Source: Prevotellaceae bacterium UBA3646
Lineage (GTDB): Bacteria; Bacteroidota; Bacteroidia; Bacteroidales; Bacteroidaceae
Assembly: GCA_002373535.1 (NCBI GenBank)
Contig: DFKL01000162.1
Span: 1 to 8,255 of the forward strand
Direction of reading: 5' to 3'
Length of the DNA: 8,255 bases
Below the pieces are notes generated by a model, which had not been told where the DNA came from, ran no database searches, and worked only from the letters and a program-made list of their open reading frames with translations. Positions 1 to 6,442 of this stretch are shown one piece after another. Numbering within the stretch: the first letter of the stretch is position 1; each line of letters opens with the position of its first letter. Made by a program: the position numbers and the translations under genes.

Positions 1-126
1 GCACAGGCGCAGATAGAAGCAGCCAACAAGGCAGCAGCAGCCAACAGCGCAGCCAATGCCGCATATCAGGAATACCTGCGCAAGAAAGCAGCCGAAGAAG
101 CCTTCTGGCGCGGAAGCAAGAAATAA
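1..126 (+). CDS. C-terminus of an unidentified alanine-rich protein (5' end outside the window)
   Basis: Reading frame 1 is open from the first base to a TAA stop at 124-126 and gives 41 residues. The first half is almost only Ala, Asn, Gln, Glu and Ile. The second half is charged and helical (YQEYLRKKAAEEAFWRGSKK). The composition suggests a long helix or coiled-coil tail ending in a basic, Trp-containing tip. I do not recognise the family from this fragment, and the tail alone gives no function. That it is a real gene end is supported by a strong intrinsic terminator on the same strand about 60 bases past the stop (188-227). The gene converges on the minus-strand gene ending at 128, with one base between the two stop codons. 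Confidence 0.72.
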   Translation, partial: AQAQIEAANKAAAANSAANAAYQEYLRKKAAEEAFWRGSKK

Positions 127-127
127 G

Positions 128-796
128 CTAAATTCTTACCACGTCGCAGAAAGCAGAGTAATTCTGCTCCACGCGAGCCAACTGATAAGGTGCGAGGTGC
201 AACGAGAAAGTACCTCGCACCTCTTTTATGTCATAGCTTAGACGGATGATACTCGCTACGTTAAAGCTCAACGAATCACCCTTCCGCATCAGATAGCTAC
301 ATGTACGCGACAGAAGAGCTCTGTCATGCTCCACATAACGCAACGCACCAAGCAAGACAAAATAGGCAGAACGCGAATTGACCTGCAGCAGATATTGTAT
401 CCATTCTCCGGCATCGGCAAGCCCACACCTTACAAGCAACAGTCTCACATCCTCCGGAGCATCAGCCACGGGCAGCAAGGCCAACAGAGCCTTACGCCTG
501 TCCACGTCCGTCATCTCTCCTGCAATCAGGCCTACGCAATCACCCAGCCCCGACCTGCCGGCGGCAATACGCTGTACCAGGACCTTTAACAAGCATCCCA
601 GCCACGCACGATTGTCTGCGCGGAACAATGCCACGAACAAGGCATCAAACCTCTCAGTCTCCAACTCAGGCAACACCTCATTCTCCAGGCAGGCCTGAGC
701 AACGCGTCGTCCCGCATTGCTCATACCGTCCAGATACCCTGTCAGCAATTCCGGCTCCTGGCACAGTTCCGACAATATGGCACGATTAGCAGTCAA
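128..796 (-). CDS. Hypothetical protein, 222 aa, helical, function unknown
   Basis: The frame gives a 222-residue protein rich in Leu, Ala, Arg and Glu, with predicted helices throughout and no signal peptide or obvious membrane segment, so it is probably cytoplasmic. Alternating amphipathic stretches at about 50-78, 100-125, 130-170 and 180-190 resemble an alpha-solenoid (HEAT/TPR-like) scaffold, but I see no recognisable repeat consensus and this is inference. Seven cysteines (12, 36, 68, 87, 124, 166, 217) are scattered without a metal-site pattern. The start is uncertain. The codon at 796 is TTG, there is no in-frame ATG until Met25, and a stop lies five codons upstream. A TAnnTTTG box at 830-837 would put the transcript start about 28 bases before the TTG, which favours a start at or near 796 over Met25. 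The 3' end overlaps the terminator hairpin of the converging gene (residues about 192-203). I do not recognise the family. Confidence 0.7.
   Translation of the reverse strand: MTANRAILSELCQEPELLTGYLDGMSNAGRRVAQACLENEVLPELETERFDALFVALFRADNRAWLGCLLKVLVQRIAAGRSGLGDCVGLIAGEMTDVDRRKALLALLPVADAPEDVRLLLVRCGLADAGEWIQYLLQVNSRSAYFVLLGALRYVEHDRALLSRTCSYLMRKGDSLSFNVASIIRLSYDIKEVRGTFSLHLAPYQLARVEQNYSAFCDVVRI
188..227 (+). terminator. Intrinsic terminator for the left-edge gene, inside the opposing CDS
   Basis: The arms AGGTGCGAGGT (188-198) and ACCTCGCACCT (212-222) are perfect inverted complements of 11 bp. The stem extends inward by a G-U pair (199/211) and a C-G pair (200/210) to a nine-base loop. TTTT follows at 224-227 on the + strand. 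This is the classic GC-rich stem plus U-tract layout, and it serves transcription from the gene ending at 126. On the minus strand no U-tract follows the stem, so it is directional. It sits within the last 35 codons of the minus-strand gene. Confidence 0.82.
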
Positions 797-829
797 GGAA
801 ATAGAGTCTTAGATGAAACATTCTGCACG

Positions 830-837
830 CAAAGATA
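830..837 (-). promoter_or_regulatory. -7 promoter box for the hypothetical gene at 128-796
   Basis: On the minus strand the sequence reads TATCTTTG, an exact match to the Bacteroidetes -7 consensus TAnnTTTG. It would start transcription near 824, giving a leader of about 28 bases before the TTG at 796. I see no clear TTTG element at the expected -33 distance, so the call rests on one box and its position. Confidence 0.5.
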
Positions 838-931
838 CACAAATCCGTCAATATCCCCATCCCTCGTCTACCAAAAATTCCCACCGACTTCACATTCCTC
901 ACATTTTGCAGGAATATGCGTGACATACTGA

Positions 932-965
932 GAACATCGGTACAGCAAGAGCTATACCGATGTTT
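932..965. repeat. Inverted repeat / hairpin in the ribE downstream gap
   Basis: The arms AACATCGGTA (933-942) and TACCGATGTT (955-964) are perfect inverted complements. Inside them AGC (944-946) pairs with GCT (951-953) around a four-base loop. The single internal mismatch, 943/954, is a C-A clash in + strand RNA but a U-G wobble in minus-strand RNA. A transcript reading out of ribE would therefore form an uninterrupted 14-pair stem with a UCUU loop. The hairpin starts about 62 bases past the ribE stop. No U-tract follows on the minus strand. It could be a ribE 3'-end stabiliser or weak terminator, or a DNA palindrome bound by a regulator. Confidence 0.7.
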
Positions 966-1026
966 GTCCACGAATTTTATTAACAATAATTCACATTCTA
1001 CCCCCACAAACGCATCAAGCCGTGCC

Positions 1027-1632
1027 TCAGGCCCCCAGTTCCTTCATTCTGGCTATATATTTGCCGATGATGTCGAACTCAATGTTTACGATTGTTCCCA
1101 CCTGGAACGTATGAAAGTTCGTATGCTCGTATGTATACGGGATTATACACACCTGAAACGTGTCCGATGTCGGCCTACAGACAGTCAGGCTTACACCGTT
1201 TATCGTAACTGAGCCTTTATCCACGCAGAAATATCCGCGCGACACCATCTCCGGCGTGGCCTTGTAGCGGAACGTATACATATGGCTGCCCTCCTGGTCC
1301 TCGATGGCAATACACTCCGCCGTCTGATCTACGTGTCCCTGCACGATATGACCGTCCAGACGACCGTTCATCATCATGGAACGCTCTACGTTCACCTCGT
1401 CACCTACTCCGAGCAAGCCGAGGTTGCTGCGTTCGAGAGTCTCACGCATGGCAGTGACGGTATACGCATCGTCATGTATCCCTACCACTGTCAGGCAGAC
1501 CCCGTTGTGAGACACACTTTGGTCAATCTTCAAGTCGTCTACGAAAGGGCACGAAAGAGTCAGGTGAATATTGTCCAGTTCCTTTTCTATGCGCAGGACA
1601 CGCGCTGTTGCTTCGACTATTCCACAGAACAT
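1027..1632 (-). CDS. ribE: Riboflavin synthase (alpha subunit)
   Basis: This cytoplasmic enzyme catalyses the last step of riboflavin synthesis, the dismutation of two 6,7-dimethyl-8-ribityllumazine molecules into riboflavin and a pyrimidinedione. The 201-residue length is normal for the family. Two tandem lumazine-binding barrels are visible. The N-terminal one opens with MFCGIVEA and carries NGVCLTV (43-49). The C-terminal one starts near NGRLDGHIVQGHVD (89-102) and carries INGVSLTV (144-151). Phe2, Cys46, His100 and Ser148 align by motif with active-site residues of the E. coli enzyme. The start is fixed by the conserved MFxGIVE N-terminus. No other riboflavin gene is adjacent, so it looks monocistronic, with its own promoter box at 1661-1668, and is transcribed divergently from the efflux operon. 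I see no FMN riboswitch in the short leader. Symbols ribE and ribC are both used for this enzyme. Confidence 0.96.
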   Translation of the reverse strand: MFCGIVEATARVLRIEKELDNIHLTLSCPFVDDLKIDQSVSHNGVCLTVVGIHDDAYTVTAMRETLERSNLGLLGVGDEVNVERSMMMNGRLDGHIVQGHVDQTAECIAIEDQEGSHMYTFRYKATPEMVSRGYFCVDKGSVTINGVSLTVCRPTSDTFQVCIIPYTYEHTNFHTFQVGTIVNIEFDIIGKYIARMKELGA

Positions 1633-1660
1633 ATTTCTTTTTGATTTAGATTACGAATGA

Positions 1661-1668
1661 CAAATATA
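1661..1668 (-). promoter_or_regulatory. -7 promoter box for ribE
   Basis: The minus strand reads TATATTTG, an exact TAnnTTTG match. The implied transcript start near 1655 leaves a leader of about 23 bases before the ribE ATG at 1632, too short for a riboswitch. No clear -33 TTTG is visible at the expected spacing. Confidence 0.55.
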
Positions 1669-1712
1669 CACCAATATCGGCAATCTCGTGTTATTCTGAC
1701 GGGAAATATAAT

Positions 1713-1729
1713 TAAAAAATCAAAAAAAA
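1713..1729. promoter_or_regulatory. A-tract midway between the divergent ribE and tolC-like promoters
   Basis: Two runs of A (six at 1714-1719, eight at 1722-1729) are separated by TC. The tract lies roughly 60-75 bases upstream of both predicted transcript starts. It could be a curved-DNA or UP-like element serving both promoters, but position and composition are the only support. Confidence 0.3.
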
Positions 1730-1775
1730 CTCCGGCTCCTGTATGCCGAACACGATGATTATTAAGATTTTGTTG

Positions 1776-1783
1776 TATTTTTG
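1776..1783 (+). promoter_or_regulatory. -7 promoter box for the efflux operon
   Basis: The + strand reads TATTTTTG, an exact match to TAnnTTTG. It predicts a transcript start near 1788-1790 and a leader of about 48 bases before the ATG at 1838. This places an alternative in-frame TTG at 1781 inside the promoter, which rules that codon out as the start. No other intergenic promoter was seen through the four efflux genes, so this is the likely operon promoter. Confidence 0.55.
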
Positions 1784-1837
1784 TGCGGGAAAAATATTAT
1801 CTATAACTGCTACAAATATCATCAATTTATCCAGGAA

Positions 1838-3169
1838 ATGAAAAGAATAATACTTTGCAGCCTTGCTTTGGCATCGTGCATGATGCTGAGGGCGCAAGCA
1901 TGGACATTGGACGAATGCATCAAGTATGCCCTGCAGAACAATGTCGCCATCAACAAGAACCGTGTCGCAGAGGAGACAGGCAAGGCTACCATAAAACAGA
2001 ACCAGGCAGCCCTGTGGCCGTCGGTCAGTTTCAGCACGGCGCACAACATGACATACCGTCCCATGGAGGGAGGCACGGCACGAAGCGAGGGAGGCGAAGT
2101 GGTCGTTTCAAGCAACAAGGTGACATACAACGGCTCTTATGGCATCAACATGAACTGGACAGTATGGAACGGCGGCGTGAACCACAAGAACGTGGAACAG
2201 CAGAAACTGCAGAACGAGATCAGCAGGCTTACCACAGAAACAAGCGAGCTGACCATACAGGAACAGATTGTCCAGTTGTACGTACAGATCATGTACACCC
2301 GTGAAGCAGTGAAAGTCAACGAAGAACTGCTGAAAGTCGCGGAAGCCCAGTACAATCGCGGCATACAGATGCACAAGCAGGGACAGATGGCAAAGGCCGA
2401 CGTCATCCAATTGGAGGCACAGTTGCAGAACGCCAAGTACGACATAGTAAACAGCGAAACCCAGGTTAGCAACTTCAAGCGTCAGTTGAAGAACCTGCTG
2501 CAGTTGGATATCAACAGCAACTTCGACGTGACTGGCGACATCCCCGGTGACGAGAGACCCTTGGAACTGATTCCGGCGGCAGGCGAGGTCTATGCCCATG
2601 CCCTGACTACAAGGCCTGAGATTGAGAGCGCACAGAAGGGCATCGAGAATGCAGAGTTGCAATACGACATAGCCCGACGCGGCTACTACCCCACGGTCAG
2701 CGTAAACGCAAGTGTCAGCGATGCCCACAACTCAAACAGTACGTTTACCTACGGCGAGCAGTTCAAGAACAACCTGGGCCTTGGTGCAGGAGTCAGCGTC
2801 AGCGTACCAATCTGGGATGCCCGCAAGACACGCACGGCCAAGGAGAAGGCCCTGCTTCAGAAACAGACGGCAGAACTGAACCTTGAGGACAAGAAGAACG
2901 CACTCTCTAGCACAATCGAGCAATACTGGCTGAACGCAAGCAACGGACAGCAGAAATTCGTAGCGGCAGAAGCCAAGAACAAGAGCCAGCAAGAAAGCTA
3001 CAAGCTTACCGACCAGCAATTCCGCAACGGCCTCAAGAACGTGGTGGACGTATTACAGAGCCGCAGCCTTGTATTGCAGGCAGCACAGGACAAGCTTCAG
3101 AGCAAATATACCACACTGCTAAACATGCAGTTGCTTAAGTTCTACATGGGAGAGAAAATGGATTTGTAA
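1838..3169 (+). CDS. TolC-family outer-membrane efflux channel
   Basis: This is the outer-membrane duct of the tripartite exporter encoded by this operon. From ATG 1838 the protein has 443 residues, normal for the family. It starts with a signal peptide (MKRIILCSLALASC...RAQA), probably cut after Ala21, followed by WTLDECIKYALQNN, the usual opening of mature Bacteroidetes TolC-like proteins. Two structural repeats follow, each with long Gln/Glu/Lys-rich helices for the periplasmic tunnel and Ser/Asn/Tyr-rich strands for the barrel (around 60-115 and 290-335). The second repeat ends near LLNMQLLKFYMGEKMDL. The frame extends 19 codons upstream to a TTG, but that stretch contains the promoter box and precedes the signal peptide, so I reject it. 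LASC (11-14) also fits a lipobox, which leaves acylation at Cys14 possible. The adaptor gene starts 43 bases downstream. Confidence 0.93.
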   Translation: MKRIILCSLALASCMMLRAQAWTLDECIKYALQNNVAINKNRVAEETGKATIKQNQAALWPSVSFSTAHNMTYRPMEGGTARSEGGEVVVSSNKVTYNGSYGINMNWTVWNGGVNHKNVEQQKLQNEISRLTTETSELTIQEQIVQLYVQIMYTREAVKVNEELLKVAEAQYNRGIQMHKQGQMAKADVIQLEAQLQNAKYDIVNSETQVSNFKRQLKNLLQLDINSNFDVTGDIPGDERPLELIPAAGEVYAHALTTRPEIESAQKGIENAELQYDIARRGYYPTVSVNASVSDAHNSNSTFTYGEQFKNNLGLGAGVSVSVPIWDARKTRTAKEKALLQKQTAELNLEDKKNALSSTIEQYWLNASNGQQKFVAAEAKNKSQQESYKLTDQQFRNGLKNVVDVLQSRSLVLQAAQDKLQSKYTTLLNMQLLKFYMGEKMDL

Positions 3170-3212
3170 GACAAGCAGGAAAAACAATAAGCCAATTTTT
3201 AAGTTACGAGAT

Positions 3213-4370
3213 ATGAGAAAGACCCTGTTTTTTATGGCTGTTGCCGTAATGGCCTTGAGTGGATGCAAGAAGAAAACGCAGTTCACCTGTGAAGAGGAGG
3301 AAGTAATTAAGGGAGATATAGTTACCAGCGTCACGGCCACAGGTACTATCGAGCCTGTCACCAGTGTCGACGTAGGTACTCAGGTCAGCGGTATCGTGAG
3401 CAAGCTTTACGTGGACTACAACAGCGAGGTCAAGGCTGGCCAGGTTATCGCTGAATTGGACCGTACCAATCTGATTAGCGAACTGGAGTCAGCCCAGGCC
3501 ACTCTGCGCAGCGCAGAGAGCGACCTGGCATACCAGAAGCTTAACTTCCAGCGTTTCAGCAACCTGTATCAGCAGGGATTGATCAGCACCAACGACTACG
3601 ACAAGGCCAAACTGTCCTACGACCAGGCCGTCCAGACAGTAAACCAACGACGCGAAAACGTAAAGAAAGCACAGACCAACCTGGGATATGCGACGATTAC
3701 CAGTCCTATCAACGGTGTCGTGCTGAGCAAGGAAGTCGAGGAGGGACAGACGGTGGCAGCAAGCTTCAACACCCCTACCCTGTTCAAGATTGCCCAGGAC
3801 TTGACACAGATGCGTGTCATTGCCGACGTTGACGAGGCTGACATAGGCGAGGTACGCGAGGGACAACGCGTCACATTTACCGTAGATGCCTTTCCTGACG
3901 ACACGTTCAGGGGAACAGTGTCTCAGGTACGCCAGCAGGCAACTACTACGAGCAACGTGGTAACTTATCAAGTGGTGATTACGGCACCTAACGACGACAT
4001 GAAACTGAAGCCCGGACTGACAGCCAACGCTACTATATTCACGATGGAACTGAAGAATGCCGTTGCAATACCGAACAAGGCCCTGCGCTTCACGCCCAAC
4101 GAGGAAACCCTCAACGAAGGTGAGGAGATACGGGACAAGGCAGGTTCCGGGAGCAAGGTATGGGTCAGGAAAAGCAACGTCTACGAGTCAGTTGAGGTAA
4201 CAACAGGAACAAGCAACGGCGTCCTGACCGAGATCAAGAGCGGACTGACGCCAGGCACAAAGATTGTGGTAGCCTGCACATCCGACGAACCGGAGGCAAC
4301 GACACAGGACAGCAACCCGTTCATGCCGAGGAGAAGGGACAAGAACAAGGAAAAAAAGGAAGATAAGTAA
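3213..4370 (+). CDS. MacA/HlyD-type periplasmic adaptor (membrane fusion) lipoprotein
   Basis: This adaptor links the inner-membrane MacB-type transporter to the TolC-like channel. The 385-residue protein begins with a lipoprotein signal peptide, lipobox LSGC with lipidation at Cys18, so it is anchored to a membrane from the periplasmic side. A first lipoyl half-motif, DVGTQVSGIVSKLYVDYN and on to AELD (53-83), is followed by a coiled-coil hairpin (about 86-155) and a second lipoyl half, ITSPINGVVLSKEVEEGQTV (162-181). Beta-barrel and membrane-proximal domains follow (about 195-355), including KPGLTANATI (266-275) and VAIPNKAL (284-291). The C-terminus is a low-complexity, strongly basic tail (372-385). 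The VDVGTQVSG and TSPINGVV motifs are typical of MacA-like ABC adaptors rather than RND ones, which agrees with the ABC genes immediately downstream. Its TAA stop overlaps the ATPase ATG by one base. Confidence 0.92.
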   Translation: MRKTLFFMAVAVMALSGCKKKTQFTCEEEEVIKGDIVTSVTATGTIEPVTSVDVGTQVSGIVSKLYVDYNSEVKAGQVIAELDRTNLISELESAQATLRSAESDLAYQKLNFQRFSNLYQQGLISTNDYDKAKLSYDQAVQTVNQRRENVKKAQTNLGYATITSPINGVVLSKEVEEGQTVAASFNTPTLFKIAQDLTQMRVIADVDEADIGEVREGQRVTFTVDAFPDDTFRGTVSQVRQQATTTSNVVTYQVVITAPNDDMKLKPGLTANATIFTMELKNAVAIPNKALRFTPNEETLNEGEEIRDKAGSGSKVWVRKSNVYESVEVTTGTSNGVLTEIKSGLTPGTKIVVACTSDEPEATTQDSNPFMPRRRDKNKEKKEDK

Positions 4371-5155
4371 TGTCTGAATTCAAACAGGAACCAAACTTTG
4401 ACGCCCAAGGTCGCAAGTGTGTCATAGAACTACGGAACGTTAAGCGCAACTTCATCGTGGGCAGCGAGACGGTCCATGCACTGCGAGGCGTCTCATTCAA
4501 GATATACGAGGGAGAATTCGTGACCATCATGGGCACCTCGGGCTCAGGCAAGTCAACTCTGCTGAACCAACTGGGATGCCTGGACACGCCGACCAGCGGA
4601 GAATACTACCTGGACGGTGTGCCGGTTAAAGATATGAAAAGGTCGCAACGGGCCATCCTGCGTAACCGCAAGATAGGATTCGTCTTTCAGAACTACAACT
4701 TGCTGGCCAAGACGACGGCCGTGGAGAATGTGGAACTGCCGCTGATGTACAACAGGAACTATAGCGCCAAAGAACGTCGTCGTGCCGCAATCGAGGCTCT
4801 GGAAGCCGTTGGACTGGGAGACCGGCTGATGCACAAGAGCAACCAGATGTCCGGCGGTCAGATGCAACGTGTTGCAATTGCACGTGCCCTGGTTAACAAT
4901 CCGGCAGTCCTCCTGGCGGACGAGGCTACGGGTAACCTGGACACTCGTACCAGTTTCGAGATGCTGGTACTGTTCCAGAAGCTGCATGCACAGGGACGTA
5001 CCATCATCTTTGTCACTCACAACCCCGAGATTGCACAATACAGCAGCCGAAACATAATGTTACGCGACGGCAAGATTCGCGAAGATGTTCTCAACGACAA
5101 TATTCTCAGTGCAGCCGAGGCTTTGGCTGCACTGCCCAAACCACAAGACGAATAA
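4370..5155 (+). CDS. MacB-type ABC transporter ATP-binding protein
   Basis: This cytoplasmic nucleotide-binding subunit powers the exporter by ATP hydrolysis. All ABC motifs are intact in its 261 residues: Walker A GTSGSGKST (55-63), Q-loop Gln107 in VFQNYNLL, signature MSGGQ (160-164) followed by MQRVAIARAL, Walker B AVLLADE (179-185) with catalytic Glu185, D-loop GNLD (188-191) and switch His217 in FVTHN. The family is the MacB/LolD/FtsE-like group, shown by the tight LLNQLGCLDTPTSGEY spacing after Walker A. The C-terminal 25 residues are an Ala/Leu-rich extension. It is a stand-alone ATPase; in E. coli MacB the ATPase and permease are one polypeptide. The ATG sits in a TAATG overlap with the adaptor stop, and the gene's own TAA overlaps the permease ATG in the same way, which points to translational coupling and balanced subunits. 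Confidence 0.95.
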   Translation: MSEFKQEPNFDAQGRKCVIELRNVKRNFIVGSETVHALRGVSFKIYEGEFVTIMGTSGSGKSTLLNQLGCLDTPTSGEYYLDGVPVKDMKRSQRAILRNRKIGFVFQNYNLLAKTTAVENVELPLMYNRNYSAKERRRAAIEALEAVGLGDRLMHKSNQMSGGQMQRVAIARALVNNPAVLLADEATGNLDTRTSFEMLVLFQKLHAQGRTIIFVTHNPEIAQYSSRNIMLRDGKIREDVLNDNILSAAEALAALPKPQDE

Positions 5156-6375
5156 TGAGCTTTACCAATCTACTACGGGTTGCGATAACTGCAATCCTGA
5201 GCAATAAGAGCCGCACGCTACTTAGCACGCTGGGCATCATAATCGGCGTTGCAGCCGTAATTGTTATGATGGCAATAGGCCAGGGCTCGAAGGAGAACGT
5301 GCGCAGCGAGTTGAGCAAGATGGGCACCAACCTGCTTACGATACGTCCGGGAAGCGACATGCGCGGCGGTGTACGTCAAGATCCCAGTACGCAGCAGACG
5401 CTGAAAATGGACGACTATGTCAGTATCCGGGAGAAGGCACATCTTATAACCCATGTCAGTCCAGAAGTCACATCTTCCGGACAAGTCATCTACGGATCGA
5501 ACAACACCACTTCCAGCATGTACGGCGAGAGTCCTGAGTATATGGAGATCAAGCTGTGGAAGATTGAGGACGGCGAGTGTTTCACCGACGAGGACGTAAA
5601 GAAGAGCGCAAAGGTGTGCGTTGTGGGCAAGACAGTGGTCGAGGAATTGTTCGGTGACAAGAACTATGACTGCATCGGCAAGACCGTCCGCTTCAAGAGC
5701 ATACCGTTCCGCATCGTGGGGGTGCTGAAATCCAAGGGATATAATTCCTGGGGCATGGATCAGGACAACGTGATGATCGCGCCCTATACGACGGTCATGA
5801 AACGCCTGTCGGCTCAGACATACTTCTCCAGTATTCAGATGAGTGCCATCAGCGAGGAACTCAGTGACGAAGCCATAGAGCAGGTTACGGCCATATTGCG
5901 TGAGAACCACAAGATCAAGGAAGGACAGGAGGATGACTTCAGTGTGCGTTCTCAACAGGAGATTATGGAGACTATGTCGTCAACGATGGACACGATTACG
6001 CTGATTCTGGTAGTGGCAGCTGCATTCTCGCTGTTGGTAGCAGGCATCGGTATCATGAACATCATGCTGGTTAGCGTTACCGAGCGTACCCGTGAGATTG
6101 GCTTGCGAATGAGCGTCGGGGCACGTGGCCGCGACATTAGCCGCCAGTTCCTGATAGAGAGCATAATGATCAGTCTTAGCGGAGGTATCATTGGCGTGGG
6201 ACTGGGCTATCTGGCCAGTTGGACGGCCTCGGCAATAGGCCTGCCGTGCAGCGTGCCGCTGTGGGCGGTAATCCTGAGTTTCGGTGTCTGCGCTTTTATA
6301 GGTCTGTTGTTTGGCTATATCCCTGCCCGCAAGGCAGCCAGAATGGACCCAATCGAGGCAATCAGGTATGAATAG
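5155..6375 (+). CDS. MacB-type ABC transporter permease (FtsX-like)
   Basis: This inner-membrane subunit of the exporter has 406 residues. It shows the four-helix MacB layout: a first membrane helix at about 22-42 (TLLSTLGIIIGVAAVIVMMAIG), a large periplasmic MacB_PCD-like domain (about 45-275), and three C-terminal helices at about 281-305, 335-358 and 368-390 forming the FtsX domain. GIMNIMLVSVTERTREIGLR (299-318) is the conserved loop contacting the ATPase, and the C-terminus YIPARKAARMDPIEAIRYE is the family hallmark. MacB-type machines work by coupling ATPase motion to the periplasmic domain, driving substrate through the adaptor and TolC channel; the substrate here is unknown and could be a macrolide-like drug, a peptide, a lipid or a heme-type compound. 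It is the last gene of the operon, and a new promoter follows before the next gene. Confidence 0.95.
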   Translation: MSFTNLLRVAITAILSNKSRTLLSTLGIIIGVAAVIVMMAIGQGSKENVRSELSKMGTNLLTIRPGSDMRGGVRQDPSTQQTLKMDDYVSIREKAHLITHVSPEVTSSGQVIYGSNNTTSSMYGESPEYMEIKLWKIEDGECFTDEDVKKSAKVCVVGKTVVEELFGDKNYDCIGKTVRFKSIPFRIVGVLKSKGYNSWGMDQDNVMIAPYTTVMKRLSAQTYFSSIQMSAISEELSDEAIEQVTAILRENHKIKEGQEDDFSVRSQQEIMETMSSTMDTITLILVVAAAFSLLVAGIGIMNIMLVSVTERTREIGLRMSVGARGRDISRQFLIESIMISLSGGIIGVGLGYLASWTASAIGLPCSVPLWAVILSFGVCAFIGLLFGYIPARKAARMDPIEAIRYE

Positions 6376-6399
6376 GCACATAATATGCTGTTCAGTCAA

Positions 6400-6442
6400 C
6401 TAATATTACAAGCCCGTCGCTACGGATATCGGATATTATTAG
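6400..6442. repeat. AT-rich imperfect inverted repeat and 7-bp tandem repeat before the 6443 promoter
   Basis: CTAATATTA (6400-6408) can pair with TATTATTAG (6434-6442) apart from one T-T mismatch. Inside this interval the heptamer CGGATAT is repeated perfectly in tandem (6423-6436). Both end directly beside the -7 box at 6443, where an operator could sit. The repeat is short and AT-rich, so chance is a real alternative. Confidence 0.35.

Larger units (their letters stand above)
797..1026. other. Intergenic region between ribE and the downstream minus-strand gene
   Basis: This 230-base gap separates two genes on the same (minus) strand. It contains the hairpin at 932-965 and the promoter box at 830-837. 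Short open frames cross it on both strands, but they lack family signatures and overlap the hairpin, so I do not call a gene here. Confidence 0.6.

Noticed and set aside
326..698. Two + strand open frames opposite the hypothetical gene
   Set aside because: They are rich in Ser, Pro, Thr and Gln, as expected for antisense shadows of a Leu/Ala/Arg-rich gene, and have no promoter or signal.
786..1007. 73-residue minus-strand open frame in the gap after ribE
   Set aside because: It runs through the intergenic hairpin, the promoter box and the start of the next gene, and its sequence has no family-like pattern.
1282..1644. 120-residue + strand open frame opposite ribE
   Set aside because: It lies antisense to a securely identified riboflavin synthase and has no recognisable motif.
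1732..1748. Possible short hairpin CGGC...GCCG between ribE and the efflux operon
   Set aside because: The stem is only about four pairs with an eight-base loop and lies upstream of the promoter with no U-tract, so it is not a credible terminator or riboswitch.
1781..1837. N-terminal extension of the TolC-like protein from a TTG at 1781
   Set aside because: The TTG overlaps the TAnnTTTG promoter box, the predicted transcript begins downstream of it, and a good signal peptide begins at ATG 1838.
2108..2728. Long minus-strand open frame opposite the TolC-like gene
   Set aside because: It is Cys-, Val- and Leu-rich antisense to a confident gene, which is a common artefact of codon use in these helical proteins.
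5218..5955. 245-residue minus-strand open frame opposite the permease gene
   Set aside because: The + strand frame encodes a full MacB-type permease with all hallmarks; the antisense frame has no domain pattern.
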